64,000 nucleotides of DNA from Pseudomaricurvus albidus (lineage in GTDB: Bacteria; Pseudomonadota; Gammaproteobacteria; Pseudomonadales; Cellvibrionaceae): the NCBI RefSeq assembly GCF_018863235.1, contig NZ_JAHKRS010000002.1, positions 637,422 to 701,421 of the forward strand, written 5' to 3'. Every line of letters begins with the position of its first letter. Position 1 is the first letter of the stretch. The position numbers and the translations under genes are program-made. Shown here one piece after another: positions 35,402 to 44,540 of this stretch. Under the pieces are notes generated by a model. The model was not told the origin of the DNA and made no database searches. It saw nothing but the letters and a program-made list of their open reading frames with translations.

Positions 35402-37291
35402 CTAATTTGAGATTTTAAGCGACTTGATGGCGTTTGTGATAGTCCGTTCGCGCAAAATTTGCGGCAAAATGACCGGTGGGTCATTCTCTCTGCCTGAGTA
35501 CAAAAGGTAGAGGGGGACGCCATTGCGGCCAAATTGAGACAGTAGATGGGTGATCTCGGGGTTGTAGTGGGTCCAGTCCCCTTTCAGTTTCACGATGCCC
35601 GCCTGTTCGAAGGCGTTGATCGATGTTTCCGTGTCCAGGGCCACCTTTTCGTTAGCCAGACAGGTGATGCACCAGTCTGCCGTCAAATTGACGAACGTGG
35701 GAGTTCCATTGGCCAGCAGTTGGTCCAGTCGTTTCTGGGAGTAGGGTTGCCACTGATTGGCTAAGGCTGCCTCTGAAGAGCCGTTGGCCGGAGAATCCTG
35801 AGGGTTGAGGTTGTTGAGTGGCAGTAACGAGGCGAGCAGGACGACCACCGCCAGCATTTTCTGGCTGATACGGGAGGGCTGATGCTGCCATAGCCATGCT
35901 GCAAAGCTCAGTCCCAGAGCGCCCGCCGAAAGGGCCACAACAGCGTCGCTGCCGGTCTGACGTCCAACTACCCACAACAGCCAGAGCGCAGTCAGGAATA
36001 GAGGGAAGGCCAGCAGTTGTTTCAGGGTTTCCATCCACTGGCCGGGTTTGGGCAGTCGTCTGGACAGGGAAGGGAAGTAGGTCAGTAATAAGAAAGGCAG
36101 CGCCATGCCAAAGCCCAGTGCGGCAAACACGGTCAGTGCCAGTGGAGCCGGTTGAGTAACCGCAAAACCCAGGGCGCCGCCCATGAACGGTGCTGTGCAG
36201 GGGCTTGCGACAACAGATGCCAGTGCCCCGGTAAAGAATGAGGCGCGATAGCTGTGGCCTTCAGTGAGGGATTGCCCGCTGCCACTGAGTTTGCCTCCCA
36301 GTTGGATAAAGCCCGACAGCCCCAGTCCCATAATAAAAAACAGGTAGGCCAACAGCGCTACGACCAGCGGTGATTGCAGCTGAAAGCCCCAGCCTATGGC
36401 CTGTCCTGCCTGACGAAGCAGCAGCATGATGGTGGCAATGGCCACAAAGGTCGCTATGACGCCCAGAGTATAAGCCCAGCCGTGCAGATGCTGCTGGTGG
36501 GGATTCTCCTGGCTCCGCGCCAGACTGAGAGCTTTCAGGGACAGCACCGGGAAGACGCAGGGCATCAGGTTCAGCAATATGCCGCCGGCCAGTGCGCCGA
36601 ACAGGGCGAGCCAGAATCCTGTCGATGCCGCACTGCTCGACCCTGTTGATATGCCTGTCAGTGAGTTGTTGGGGCCAGGTGCTGTCAGGACTTTCGCGAT
36701 ATTGTTCTGGATTTGTACTTGTTGCTGCAGAGGGGGATAACACAGTCCTGCGTCGGCACACCCTTGAGAGTGAACCGTTAGCTGTCGGATTGGGTCGGCG
36801 TTCTCTGGCAGCGGGATTAAAAGATCGAGTGAGCTGTAGTAAACCGTCAGCTCTTTTTCAAAGTAATCGTCGTATTTTTCGATGCCTTCCGGTAGCTCCA
36901 GCGGCAGGCTATCACCGTCAATAACGACTTTGAGTTGGTGCTGATACAAATAATATCTCGGCGCAATGTCCCAGTGCAGCGATAGCATCTTGTCGGCCGG
37001 TGCATTGGCAAGCAGGGAGCCATCGACAATGGAGGCGCTCAGCTGGTAAGCCTCAGTGACTGGCAGAAAGCTGACCTTGCCGGGGTCGCTGGTGAGCAGG
37101 TTGTTATCAGGGGTTGTGACTGATGGGCTTGAATTTTCCAGTAGGTCAACCTTACCCGAGAGTGTGCTGTTGCCAGTGAGATCCGCGTTGGCTGTTTTAA
37201 AGGGATCGTTAGCCTGGCCGGGTACTGAGAACACCGTCAGTGTACTCAGCAGTAGCAGGCAGGAAAGCAGAGGGAGTCGGCTCGAAAGCAT
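35402..37291 (-). CDS. dsbD: Thiol:disulfide interchange protein DsbD
   Basis: The 629-residue electron transporter carries reducing power from cytoplasmic thioredoxin to periplasmic DsbC, DsbG and CcmG. It has a signal peptide, an N-terminal periplasmic domain with the cysteine pair in QGCADAGLCYPP, an eight-helix membrane core with NLMPCVFPVL and VASPCTAPFMG holding the two membrane cysteines, and a C-terminal thioredoxin-like domain with DWCITCLANE. All three cysteine pairs are present, so it should be functional. It is longer than the E. coli protein mainly because of a low-complexity stretch after the signal peptide. Confidence 0.96.
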   Translation of the reverse strand: MLSSRLPLLSCLLLLSTLTVFSVPGQANDPFKTANADLTGNSTLSGKVDLLENSSPSVTTPDNNLLTSDPGKVSFLPVTEAYQLSASIVDGSLLANAPADKMLSLHWDIAPRYYLYQHQLKVVIDGDSLPLELPEGIEKYDDYFEKELTVYYSSLDLLIPLPENADPIRQLTVHSQGCADAGLCYPPLQQQVQIQNNIAKVLTAPGPNNSLTGISTGSSSAASTGFWLALFGALAGGILLNLMPCVFPVLSLKALSLARSQENPHQQHLHGWAYTLGVIATFVAIATIMLLLRQAGQAIGWGFQLQSPLVVALLAYLFFIMGLGLSGFIQLGGKLSGSGQSLTEGHSYRASFFTGALASVVASPCTAPFMGGALGFAVTQPAPLALTVFAALGFGMALPFLLLTYFPSLSRRLPKPGQWMETLKQLLAFPLFLTALWLLWVVGRQTGSDAVVALSAGALGLSFAAWLWQHQPSRISQKMLAVVVLLASLLPLNNLNPQDSPANGSSEAALANQWQPYSQKRLDQLLANGTPTFVNLTADWCITCLANEKVALDTETSINAFEQAGIVKLKGDWTHYNPEITHLLSQFGRNGVPLYLLYSGRENDPPVILPQILRERTITNAIKSLKISN

Positions 37292-37477
37292 AGAGAAGAA
37301 CGTCCAGCAGTGATCAAGTGGTTTCGTTTGTCATCAACGGGCCTTAGTATGCCATGATTACAGCCCGATGGCTGGTGGCATTTGGCGGGTCGTGACCTGC
37401 AGCGTTGCTTTGACTCTGTTTATCAGGCAGAGTTTCCGCAGTGTTGAGTGGTTGCAGATTGAGAAGGCTTAAGTTGT

Positions 37478-38263
37478 ATGAAATGCACGTCCGGCTTGGG
37501 GAGCAGGTCTTTGGTGGTTGGCCTGCTGATGGTATGTGGGGCAATATTGAGTGGCTGTATGAGTCAGCAACCGGAACCCGCCTCCGAAGTTAAGGTGCCG
37601 CAATCACCGGTGCCGGCCAAACCAAAGCCGCCGACACTGGAGCAGCAGGTCAGTTTGATGTTGAGGCAAGCGGAGCGGGCCATGTATGGCGATCGGCTGA
37701 TGTTTCCCGAGGACGACAACGCCTATGACCGCTATCAGGCCGTGCTCAAACTTCAGCCGGGCAATGCACAGGCAATCTCGGGGCTGCAGCAAATTCTGGT
37801 GCGCTATGTACAAATGGGCCGTGAGGCCCTGAGACACAGCCGTCTCGGAAATGCAAAAGCCTATGCCCGGCGTGCCGGTTTGATCGATGCAGACAATCCG
37901 TTGCTGCGGGAGTTTGAGCAACAATTGTCGGAAGCTGAACGCCTGAACCCGGTTGCACCGGCTAAAGTGTCTTCCGGGAGGCCCGTTTCCAGTAAGTTGG
38001 GAACCCCGGAGTCGGGCCCGGAAAGTCAGTATGAGCTCAACCTGTCAGATCTGAATCTGCGTGGCGATGCCATACGGGCGGTACTGAAAGAGATTGCGGA
38101 GCGCGTCAAAAGCAGTGATGAAGTACTGCTGATTGTGGCTCGCAACGACGCAGAAGGACGCTGGCTCTATAAAGAAATGAAGAAAGCGGCCGAGGGCTAT
38201 CGTATCCGTGGCGATATCAAGGTGGGCTCACCGCCGAGAATTATTGTTTACCCGCCTATTTAA
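37478..38263 (+). CDS. Uncharacterised outer-envelope lipoprotein with TPR-like repeats
   Basis: The 261-residue protein begins with a lipoprotein signal peptide ending in the lipobox LSGC. A Pro/Lys-rich linker follows. A helical repeat region at about 60-150 with YQAVLKLQPGNAQAISGLQ looks TPR-like, and a second linker precedes a C-terminal alpha/beta module (about 185-261) with ELNLSDLNLRGDAIRAVL and ending RIIVYPPI. I do not recognise a named family. The LapD-like gene starts 51 bases downstream in the same direction, so a joint role in surface adhesion signalling is possible, but that is inference. Confidence 0.8.
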   Translation: MKCTSGLGSRSLVVGLLMVCGAILSGCMSQQPEPASEVKVPQSPVPAKPKPPTLEQQVSLMLRQAERAMYGDRLMFPEDDNAYDRYQAVLKLQPGNAQAISGLQQILVRYVQMGREALRHSRLGNAKAYARRAGLIDADNPLLREFEQQLSEAERLNPVAPAKVSSGRPVSSKLGTPESGPESQYELNLSDLNLRGDAIRAVLKEIAERVKSSDEVLLIVARNDAEGRWLYKEMKKAAEGYRIRGDIKVGSPPRIIVYPPI

Positions 38264-38314
38264 TGGCCTTGATACTGCTACTCCTAATCTTCCAATAACA
38301 CGGACAAGCGCACT

Positions 38315-40285
38315 GTGACTTTATACAGACAACTTATATTGGTTATCACTTGCCTCATTGCCAGTATCATGGCTGGCAACTTTGTTGTCAGTGTTATAAA
38401 TGCCCGCGACTATGTGTCCCAGCAAATGGAGATACACGCGCAGGATACAGCGACCTCCCTGGGGCTTACCATTTCCCACGCAGCCAAAGCCAAAGACGAA
38501 GCCGAGATTCGTTCTTTCGTGGATGTGGTGTTTGACCGCGGTTATTACCGTCAGGTGACTTATCGCAGCGTCTCGGGAGACATGCTGGTTGAGAGCAAAA
38601 TGCCTATCGTGATTGAAGGGGTGCCAAACTGGTTTATCCAGCTGATCGATCTGTCCGAACCCGTGGGGCATGCGGAAGTCATTTCCGGTTGGTTCCGTCT
38701 GGGCGCGGTGGATGTCGTGTCCCATCCCGGGTTGGCGTATCTGGATCTGTGGCGTGTTTTCAAAGATCAGTTGTGGCTGTTCCTGTTTACCTCAGTGTTC
38801 TGTTACCTGCTGGCGGGGTTGGGGCTCGCGGTTCTGCTGCGGCCGCTGCGACAGGTGGAGGTTCAGGCCGAAGCGATTTGTCGTCGCGAATTTCCGGTGC
38901 AGAGTAATCTGCCTCGCACCCGTGAATTGCGCCGCATGGTGCTGGCCATGAATCGCATGGTGCAGAAAATTCAGTCCATGTTTCAGGAGCAGGTCGAACT
39001 TTCCAGCGAGCTGAGACGCCAGGCCAATTTTGATCCGGTCACTGAGCTGCTGAATCGCTCCGGATTTGATGCGCATCTTGAATCCCGTCTGAGTTCCGAG
39101 CGCGGTGGCAGTGCAGGTGAAATGGTGTTGATTCAGCTCAGTGGTCTGTCCGAGTTTAACCTGCGCGTGGGGCGCGCAACCGGTGATCAGTGTTTGAAAG
39201 GGTTGGCTGAGGCGCTGACCGAATCGCTGGTTCAATATCCGGATGCGATACTCGGGCGTCGTACCGGCACGGACCTGTGCGCTTTTATTCCCTTGGTGGA
39301 TCTGGAGGAAGGCGAGGCCATCGCCGGAGAGCTGTTTTCGCGTCTGAATGGATTGAGCTGGTTTCGTGAAGCCGAAGAATTGCAGTTGCATATGGGGGTG
39401 GCTTTTGCCTCCCGTGTGACTGAGCAGGGCAGCCTGCTGGTGGAGGCTGATCTGGCATTGCGGTCGGCGCAGAGTCAGGGGGAGGCAAATTATCAATGGC
39501 ATCAAGTGGACTCTGCTGAGAACTCCCGTTCTGCCAGCGAGTGGCAGGAGTTGCTGGGCGAGGCTCTGGAGCACAAACGTTTTACGTTTCATGTTCAGCC
39601 GGTGTTTGAGCGAGATGGCAAAACCCTCAGTCAATGGGAGGTATTCTGTCGCCTGCCGGTGGATGGCGATCTGTTGGCGGCCGGGGTATTTCTGCCAATG
39701 GCTGAGCGCTTCGGAATGTCTGAGAGCATTGATTGTCTGATGATCAAGATGTTGGCTGAACAGTATACTGAGGCACGGGGACCTAAGGTGTGCGTCAACC
39801 TGTCGCCATCATCGCTGGTCAGTGAAACCTTTTTGCCCTGGCTGGATGTGTTCTTGCGCAATAACCGCGCGTTTGCCCAGCGGCTGGTGCTGGAATTGCC
39901 CGGCTATTCCCTGGCCACTCACGAGCGGGAAGTGCGTTCATTGGCGTTGAAGGTTAACGAGCTCGGTAGTCAATTGTTGCTCGATCATTTTGGTACCGGT
40001 GTTGCCGCTTTCGCCTTTTTGCAAAGCCTGCCTCTGTTTGCCTTAAAGGTAGATCGCTGTTTTGTTAACGAGATAGACCTAAATGCTGACAACCGCTTTT
40101 TTGTGCAGTCACTGGTTCAGATTGCCCACAGTTGTGATGTGAAGCTGTTGGTCGAAGGGGTCGAGACTGAAGCGGAGTGGTCGGTGTTGCAATCTCTGGG
40201 CATTGATGGTGGTCAGGGCTACTATCTGGGAAAACCAATGGCCTTGGAGTACGCTGATCAGGAGTTTTGCGGAGTTACTGATTAA
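38315..40285 (+). CDS. lapD: LapD-like c-di-GMP receptor with degenerate GGDEF and EAL domains
   Basis: The 656-residue protein has TM1 at about 7-27, a periplasmic LapD/MoxY-type domain to about 150, TM2 at 152-175, a HAMP linker, a GGDEF-like domain (240-395) and an EAL-like domain (410-650). The GGDEF site reads RTGTDLCAF and cannot make c-di-GMP. The EAL domain has EVFCRL for EALLR and LDHFGTG where active enzymes have two adjacent aspartates, so hydrolysis is unlikely. In the periplasmic hairpin, SGWFRLGAVDVVSHPG keeps the tryptophan that in Pseudomonas LapD grips the protease LapG. The start is GTG. No lapG or large adhesin gene is in the window. Confidence 0.88.
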   Translation: MTLYRQLILVITCLIASIMAGNFVVSVINARDYVSQQMEIHAQDTATSLGLTISHAAKAKDEAEIRSFVDVVFDRGYYRQVTYRSVSGDMLVESKMPIVIEGVPNWFIQLIDLSEPVGHAEVISGWFRLGAVDVVSHPGLAYLDLWRVFKDQLWLFLFTSVFCYLLAGLGLAVLLRPLRQVEVQAEAICRREFPVQSNLPRTRELRRMVLAMNRMVQKIQSMFQEQVELSSELRRQANFDPVTELLNRSGFDAHLESRLSSERGGSAGEMVLIQLSGLSEFNLRVGRATGDQCLKGLAEALTESLVQYPDAILGRRTGTDLCAFIPLVDLEEGEAIAGELFSRLNGLSWFREAEELQLHMGVAFASRVTEQGSLLVEADLALRSAQSQGEANYQWHQVDSAENSRSASEWQELLGEALEHKRFTFHVQPVFERDGKTLSQWEVFCRLPVDGDLLAAGVFLPMAERFGMSESIDCLMIKMLAEQYTEARGPKVCVNLSPSSLVSETFLPWLDVFLRNNRAFAQRLVLELPGYSLATHEREVRSLALKVNELGSQLLLDHFGTGVAAFAFLQSLPLFALKVDRCFVNEIDLNADNRFFVQSLVQIAHSCDVKLLVEGVETEAEWSVLQSLGIDGGQGYYLGKPMALEYADQEFCGVTD

Positions 40286-40341
40286 CCGGGCGGTTCAACT
40301 AAGATTCCAGTTGCAGCAATCATGGAACAGGGAGTACGAAG

Positions 40342-40896
40342 ATGGCTATAACAACGTCGCTGAAATTCACAAAGCTTCTATACTTGGGGGGGCTGTTGGC
40401 TGGTATCCGGCGATGGCTGATGCGAGTCACAGCTTTGTTGCCCGTGCCCTTTTTGTTGATCTATGCGTCGCTGGCAAGTGTTGCCGTCCTCGCTGGAGAC
40501 GGCACAGGCAAGATGGTTGATGATCACTCTGAATTGTCACAGGCCTCTGTCAGTATTGGAGATGCCCGTATTCGGCTGCCTTTGCCGGGTCAGACAACCG
40601 CCGTGGTGTATCTGACGTTGCACAACAGCTCTTCGCAGGCCTTGACGGTCACGGAGGTCAAGGTGCCGGGCAGTGAGCGTGCAGAGTTGCACCAGCATCT
40701 GCACGAAAATGGCATGATGAAAATGAGAGCGGTAGAGAGCATACCGGTTGCAGCTGGCGAGACTTTGGAGTTTACGCCAGGTGGTTATCATATTATGGCC
40801 TTTGAGATGGTTGCGGAAACACGGCAGCTCTATCCGGTCACGCTGGTGTTTGCAGACGGCAGACAGGTCAGTGCCGGCGCCCGGGTTGTTCGTTAG
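40342..40896 (+). CDS. PCu(A)C-type periplasmic copper chaperone
   Basis: This 184-residue exported protein of the DUF461 family probably delivers Cu(I) to cytochrome oxidase or other periplasmic cuproproteins. The complete metal motif Hx10Mx21HxM is present, running from HQHLHENGMMKM to HIM. The ribosome site GGGAG seven bases before the ATG at 40342 supports this start, which gives an unusually long and basic pre-signal region before the hydrophobic core near 27-50. Starting at the ATG at 40420 would give a more normal signal peptide, so the choice is open. No other copper gene is adjacent. Confidence 0.9.
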   Translation: MAITTSLKFTKLLYLGGLLAGIRRWLMRVTALLPVPFLLIYASLASVAVLAGDGTGKMVDDHSELSQASVSIGDARIRLPLPGQTTAVVYLTLHNSSSQALTVTEVKVPGSERAELHQHLHENGMMKMRAVESIPVAAGETLEFTPGGYHIMAFEMVAETRQLYPVTLVFADGRQVSAGARVVR

Positions 40897-41013
40897 AAGA
40901 GCCCGAGATTGAAAGGGCCGTTTTTTTGCAAATAGGCCTGCAGTTAAAAATCAAGCGTACTGGCTGTTACAGGTCGTATGCGATTGTATGCACGGAAACA
41001 GTAAGGTTTTACC

Positions 41014-42063
41014 ATGGGAAAGTTGGGTGATTTTGGACAGGGTATTCGAGATTGGTGGCAGGACTGGCGCGAGGACGGTGTGGGAGGCTGGTTTACCAAA
41101 ACACTGCTGACTGTGCTGGTGCTCTATTTGTTGATAGCCGCCGTTATGGGGTTTTTCTGGAGTTCTGAACCCGATCATTTTACGGTTCGTGAATCCGTTG
41201 CCATGAACGCGCAGGGACGCCCCATGTTCATTGGGGTGGCGACCACCAGTGCGCTGATTCGAGTTTCAGAAACGCTGCTGGATAAGCCCGGCGGATTTAT
41301 GAGCAATGACGTGATGCCGCCAGGACTGTGGCTCGACAACATGCCCAACTGGGAATATGGCGTACTCATCCAGGTGCGCGATATGAGCAAGGCCATGCGT
41401 GAAGCCTTCAGTCGTTCGCAATCTCAATCCACGGAAGACAATTCTCTGGCGCGGGCCGAATCCCGTTTCAATTTTGATAACAGGAGTTGGGCGTTGCCAG
41501 CCTCAGAGTCAGAGTATCGGGCGGGTATTGAGTCTCTGCACAGCTACCTGCTGCGGTTATCGGATGACGATCAGCACAACGCCCAGTTTTTTGCCCGCGC
41601 TGATAATCTGCGTTATTGGTTAAGCACGGTGGAAACCCGGTTGGGCAGCTTGTCGCAGCGCTTGAGTGCCAGCGTGGGGCAGCGTCGTCTGAATACTGAC
41701 CTTGCGGGCGAAGTCGCAGCCCGTCAGTCAACGTCCACTCCGCGTGAAATGGAAGTGAAAACCCCATGGACCGAAATTGACGATGTCTTCTATGAAGCGC
41801 GCGGCAGTACCTGGGCGCTCCTCCACTTTCTGCGAGCTGTTGAGGTCGATTTTGCCGACATTCTTGAGCGCAAGCATGCACTGGTCAGTTTGCAGCAGAT
41901 CATCCGCGAGCTGGAGGGAGCCCAGGCTCCCATCTACAGTCCGATGATTCTGAATGGCGGTGGTTTTGGGATGCTAGCTAACCACTCTCTGGTTATGGCG
42001 TCTTACATCTCTCGGGCCAATGCTGCGATCATCGACCTGCGTGAGCTGTTGGCACAGGGATAA
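41014..42063 (+). CDS. DUF2333 family inner-membrane protein
   Basis: The 349-residue protein has a short cytoplasmic N-terminus rich in Trp and Asp, one transmembrane helix at about 31-50 (LLTVLVLYLLIAAVMGFFW), and a mostly helical periplasmic part. Conserved stretches include DVMPPGLWLDNMPNWEYGVL and, near the end, GGFGMLANHSLVMASYISRANAA. This matches the DUF2333 family, whose function I do not know. The next gene downstream lies more than 440 bases away, so it is transcribed alone or with the copper chaperone 117 bases upstream. Confidence 0.85.
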   Translation: MGKLGDFGQGIRDWWQDWREDGVGGWFTKTLLTVLVLYLLIAAVMGFFWSSEPDHFTVRESVAMNAQGRPMFIGVATTSALIRVSETLLDKPGGFMSNDVMPPGLWLDNMPNWEYGVLIQVRDMSKAMREAFSRSQSQSTEDNSLARAESRFNFDNRSWALPASESEYRAGIESLHSYLLRLSDDDQHNAQFFARADNLRYWLSTVETRLGSLSQRLSASVGQRRLNTDLAGEVAARQSTSTPREMEVKTPWTEIDDVFYEARGSTWALLHFLRAVEVDFADILERKHALVSLQQIIRELEGAQAPIYSPMILNGGGFGMLANHSLVMASYISRANAAIIDLRELLAQG

Positions 42064-42091
42064 AGCCTCGTTTTCGTTTTTTCTATTCCGG

Positions 42092-42113
42092 TGCCCGGCC
42101 ATTCTGCCGGGCA
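42092..42113 (+). terminator. Hairpin after the DUF2333 gene
   Basis: TGCCCGGC-CATTCT-GCCGGGCA is a perfect GC-rich eight-pair stem 28 bases beyond the stop. No T tract follows, although it is preceded by a T-rich segment. Confidence 0.5.
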
Positions 42114-42226
42114 TCCATTATTCCCCTGCAGTGCCCCCATTTTCCTCCACGAGTTGGGCGGCGGTCGTCGGCCACTGTTTTTTTAACGTGGAAGTTAAGA
42201 TTTTGTGACAATTTCGCTCTCGGCGG

Positions 42227-42255
42227 TTGACGTATTATTCTCCTTTTGGTGTGAT
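42227..42255 (+). promoter_or_regulatory. Candidate sigma-70 promoter upstream of the PAS-GGDEF-EAL gene
   Basis: TTGACG (five of six consensus bases) is followed after exactly 17 bases by TGTGAT (four of six). The -10 hexamer is part of the CRP-type palindrome, so binding there would block RNA polymerase. Confidence 0.5.
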
Positions 42256-42265
42256 GTGTGTCACA
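42250..42265. promoter_or_regulatory. CRP/Vfr-type binding site
   Basis: TGTGA-TGTGTG-TCACA matches the full CRP consensus TGTGA-N6-TCACA with no mismatch. It lies 241 bases before the start of a gene for a c-di-GMP enzyme and overlaps a candidate -10 hexamer. It could repress that promoter or, if transcription begins further downstream, activate a later one. Confidence 0.75.
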
Positions 42266-42395
42266 TTTCTGCTCGGCTTCACCCTTGCTCAAAATATAGG
42301 ACACGATAAGCTCTTAACTTCCGGGCGTAAGTCATTCTTTGGTGTGAGAAACACTGTATATAGAGTGACCAGTTCTTGTGTTCCGCTCTGTGGCA

Positions 42396-42436
42396 GTGCT
42401 ACCACAATCCTGCCCCCGCGAGGATTGTGTTGGCAC
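42396..42436 (+). other. Long imperfect hairpin in the leader of the PAS-GGDEF-EAL gene
   Basis: Two 16-base arms starting GTGCTACCACAATCCT pair with one wobble and one mismatch around a nine-base C-rich loop, ending 69 bases before the start codon. The right arm is followed by GTTTGG rather than a T run, so it is more like a structured leader than a classical terminator. Confidence 0.55.
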
Positions 42437-42505
42437 GTTTGGTGGAGCAGTGTGATTGCGTTACATCCATGATTCTTATATTCAACTGTATCAACGGAAG
42501 TTTGA

Positions 42506-44524
42506 ATGACCGCTGAGGCGCTCCCATCTACACGCACCCTGTTCAGTGACGAAGCCGCTGAAGGGTTGCTTCGACGCATGAGCGACGCCTATTTTCTGAT
42601 TGGTGCAGACCGTATTATTCTGCGCGCGAATCCTGCGGCTCATCTGTTGTTCGATACCCCCGAGCTGGTAGGCGCGCGACTGGATTATTTCTTCTCTCAG
42701 GACGTCAACTGGGCATCAGTTTCTTCCGGGGACCGCTTTAATCTGCGTGCACGGCGTCATGAAGGCAAGCAGATCAAACTCAATTATTACGTCTCAGCAG
42801 AGAGTGGCGGTCATCATTGCTTGATGTCACTGGTGAATCCCGAGCAGTCCTACCAGGAACAACTGCTGCGCCAGACATCGCTGGTTCGAACTGCACTGAG
42901 CTCCATCGCCGACGCGGTGATTGCAGTGGATGCCAAGGGCGTGATTGAAACCATCAACCCTATGGCCAGAGAATTATTGAACCTGACCGATCAGAGTGCT
43001 CGTGGGCTGCCAATTGGGCAGGTGCTGGTTGTTGCCGATTCTGCTACCCATAGAGTGTTGCCGTCGCCGATTGTGGATGTGCTCAAGCATGGTTCCAATA
43101 GCAATTATCCCGAGGTGTTGCTGTATGCGATTGAGCGTAAGCCGGTCCTGATCAGTTTGCAGGTCATGCCTTTGCGTAATGCCGCGACGGAAGTGGATGG
43201 CTGTGTGTTGATCTTTCGCAATAGTTCTCAGGCTGAACGTGACCGATTGCGCGTCAAATGGCAGGCGCGGCACGATACGTTAACCTCTCAGCTCAATCGA
43301 CAGGCGTTTGAGGTATCGATTTCACAGGCGGTCGAGCGAGCCCGTAACGAGCCGGTGAGCTTTGGGCTGCTGTATATCGACATTTATCAGTTTAAGGTCA
43401 TCAATGATACCTGTGGCCACGCGGGTGGCGATGAACTGCTGCGTCAGGTGGCTGAGCTGATCGCGGGCAAGCTACGCAGTCAGGATATGCTGGCTCGCCT
43501 GGGGAGTGATGAATTTGGCGCCCTGATCTATAACACCACGCTGGCCGGTGCGCAGCGGGTGGCCAGTTCGGTATTGTCGGGAATACAGGATTATCAATTT
43601 CATTGGGGCGGCCGGGTTTTTAAGGTCGCCGTCAGTATCGGTGTTGTGGTGATTGATGAGGCCTCGGAGTCCGAGGCTCAGGTTCTGGCAACTGCCAACG
43701 CAGCCAGCTGTGCAGCAAAAGAACTGGGGCGCAACCGTATCCACTGGTACAACAAGGATCAGGAGGTCGAACAGCGTCGCAGTGAAATCAATTGGGTTGT
43801 GAATATCAGTCACGCGTTGGCACAGAATCGGTTTTGCCTGTTTCAGCAAAAGATTCAGCCGGTTGACGGCTCCGATGATCACTACGAAGTGCTGTTGAGG
43901 TTGCGACAGGAAAACGGTGAACTGATCAGTCCGGAAGTCTTTATTCCGGCTGCGGAACGCTATGGCTTGATGGATGATGTCGATCGCTGGGTAGTGGATG
44001 AGGTCGTTACGCACCTCAAAGAGCGGGAAGAGAACTTTCTGTCACCGCGTATATACACCGTCAATCTGTCCGGGATGACCGTCAGTGATCCGGCGTTTGT
44101 GCCCTACGTATTATCGGCGATCGAACGCAGTGGTATTGATGCCTCACTCCTGCATTTCGAGATCACCGAGACGGCGGCCATCAGGCACCTGGATACGGCC
44201 ATTGAGTTTATGGAGCGGTTGCGGGAAAAAGGCAGCCGTTTTTATCTGGATGATTTTGGCAGTGGACTGTCTTCTTTTGCCTACCTGAAAGATCTGCCGG
44301 TCGATTATCTGAAAATTGATGGCAGTTTTGTCAGTACCATGCTGCAAGACTCATCCAGTTTTGCCATGGTCAGTACCATCAATCACCTCGCCCATTCCAT
44401 GGGGCTGAAAACAGTAGCTGAATACGTCGAAACAGAAGAGTTGCTGGATGCGCTGATTGATGTGGGTGTCGATTTTGTTCAGGGCTTTGGCATTGCCAGG
44501 CCCGAGCTGATGTCTTTGGATTAA
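42506..44524 (+). CDS. PAS-GGDEF-EAL cyclic di-GMP enzyme
   Basis: The 672-residue cytoplasmic protein has two PAS-like sensor domains (about 20-110 and 125-240), a GGDEF domain (about 250-410) and an EAL domain (about 425-670). The cyclase motif is GSDEF, an accepted active variant, and an RSQD inhibitory site lies five residues before it. The EAL domain keeps EVLLR, the metal asparagine in TVNLSG, FEITET, LDDFGSG and LKIDGSFV, so phosphodiesterase activity is expected. It may therefore make or break c-di-GMP depending on PAS input. A GGAAG ribosome site precedes the ATG. The upstream CRP-type site points to cAMP control. Confidence 0.94.
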   Translation: MTAEALPSTRTLFSDEAAEGLLRRMSDAYFLIGADRIILRANPAAHLLFDTPELVGARLDYFFSQDVNWASVSSGDRFNLRARRHEGKQIKLNYYVSAESGGHHCLMSLVNPEQSYQEQLLRQTSLVRTALSSIADAVIAVDAKGVIETINPMARELLNLTDQSARGLPIGQVLVVADSATHRVLPSPIVDVLKHGSNSNYPEVLLYAIERKPVLISLQVMPLRNAATEVDGCVLIFRNSSQAERDRLRVKWQARHDTLTSQLNRQAFEVSISQAVERARNEPVSFGLLYIDIYQFKVINDTCGHAGGDELLRQVAELIAGKLRSQDMLARLGSDEFGALIYNTTLAGAQRVASSVLSGIQDYQFHWGGRVFKVAVSIGVVVIDEASESEAQVLATANAASCAAKELGRNRIHWYNKDQEVEQRRSEINWVVNISHALAQNRFCLFQQKIQPVDGSDDHYEVLLRLRQENGELISPEVFIPAAERYGLMDDVDRWVVDEVVTHLKEREENFLSPRIYTVNLSGMTVSDPAFVPYVLSAIERSGIDASLLHFEITETAAIRHLDTAIEFMERLREKGSRFYLDDFGSGLSSFAYLKDLPVDYLKIDGSFVSTMLQDSSSFAMVSTINHLAHSMGLKTVAEYVETEELLDALIDVGVDFVQGFGIARPELMSLD

Positions 44525-44540
44525 TGTGAGTCAAGTTAAC

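Larger units (their letters stand above)
42064..42505 (+). other. Long regulatory spacer before the PAS-GGDEF-EAL gene
   Basis: This 442-base stretch holds no convincing gene. In order it contains a terminator-like hairpin (42092-42113), a promoter overlapped by a CRP-type palindrome (42227-42265), a TATATA-containing region near 42357, and a long imperfect hairpin (42396-42436). It thus looks like an upstream regulatory region with a 5' leader of over 200 bases if the first promoter is used. Confidence 0.6.

Noticed and set aside
42227..42472. 81-codon frame in the leader of the PAS-GGDEF-EAL gene
   Set aside because: It begins at a TTG on the promoter, runs through the CRP site and the long hairpin, and has no coding character.
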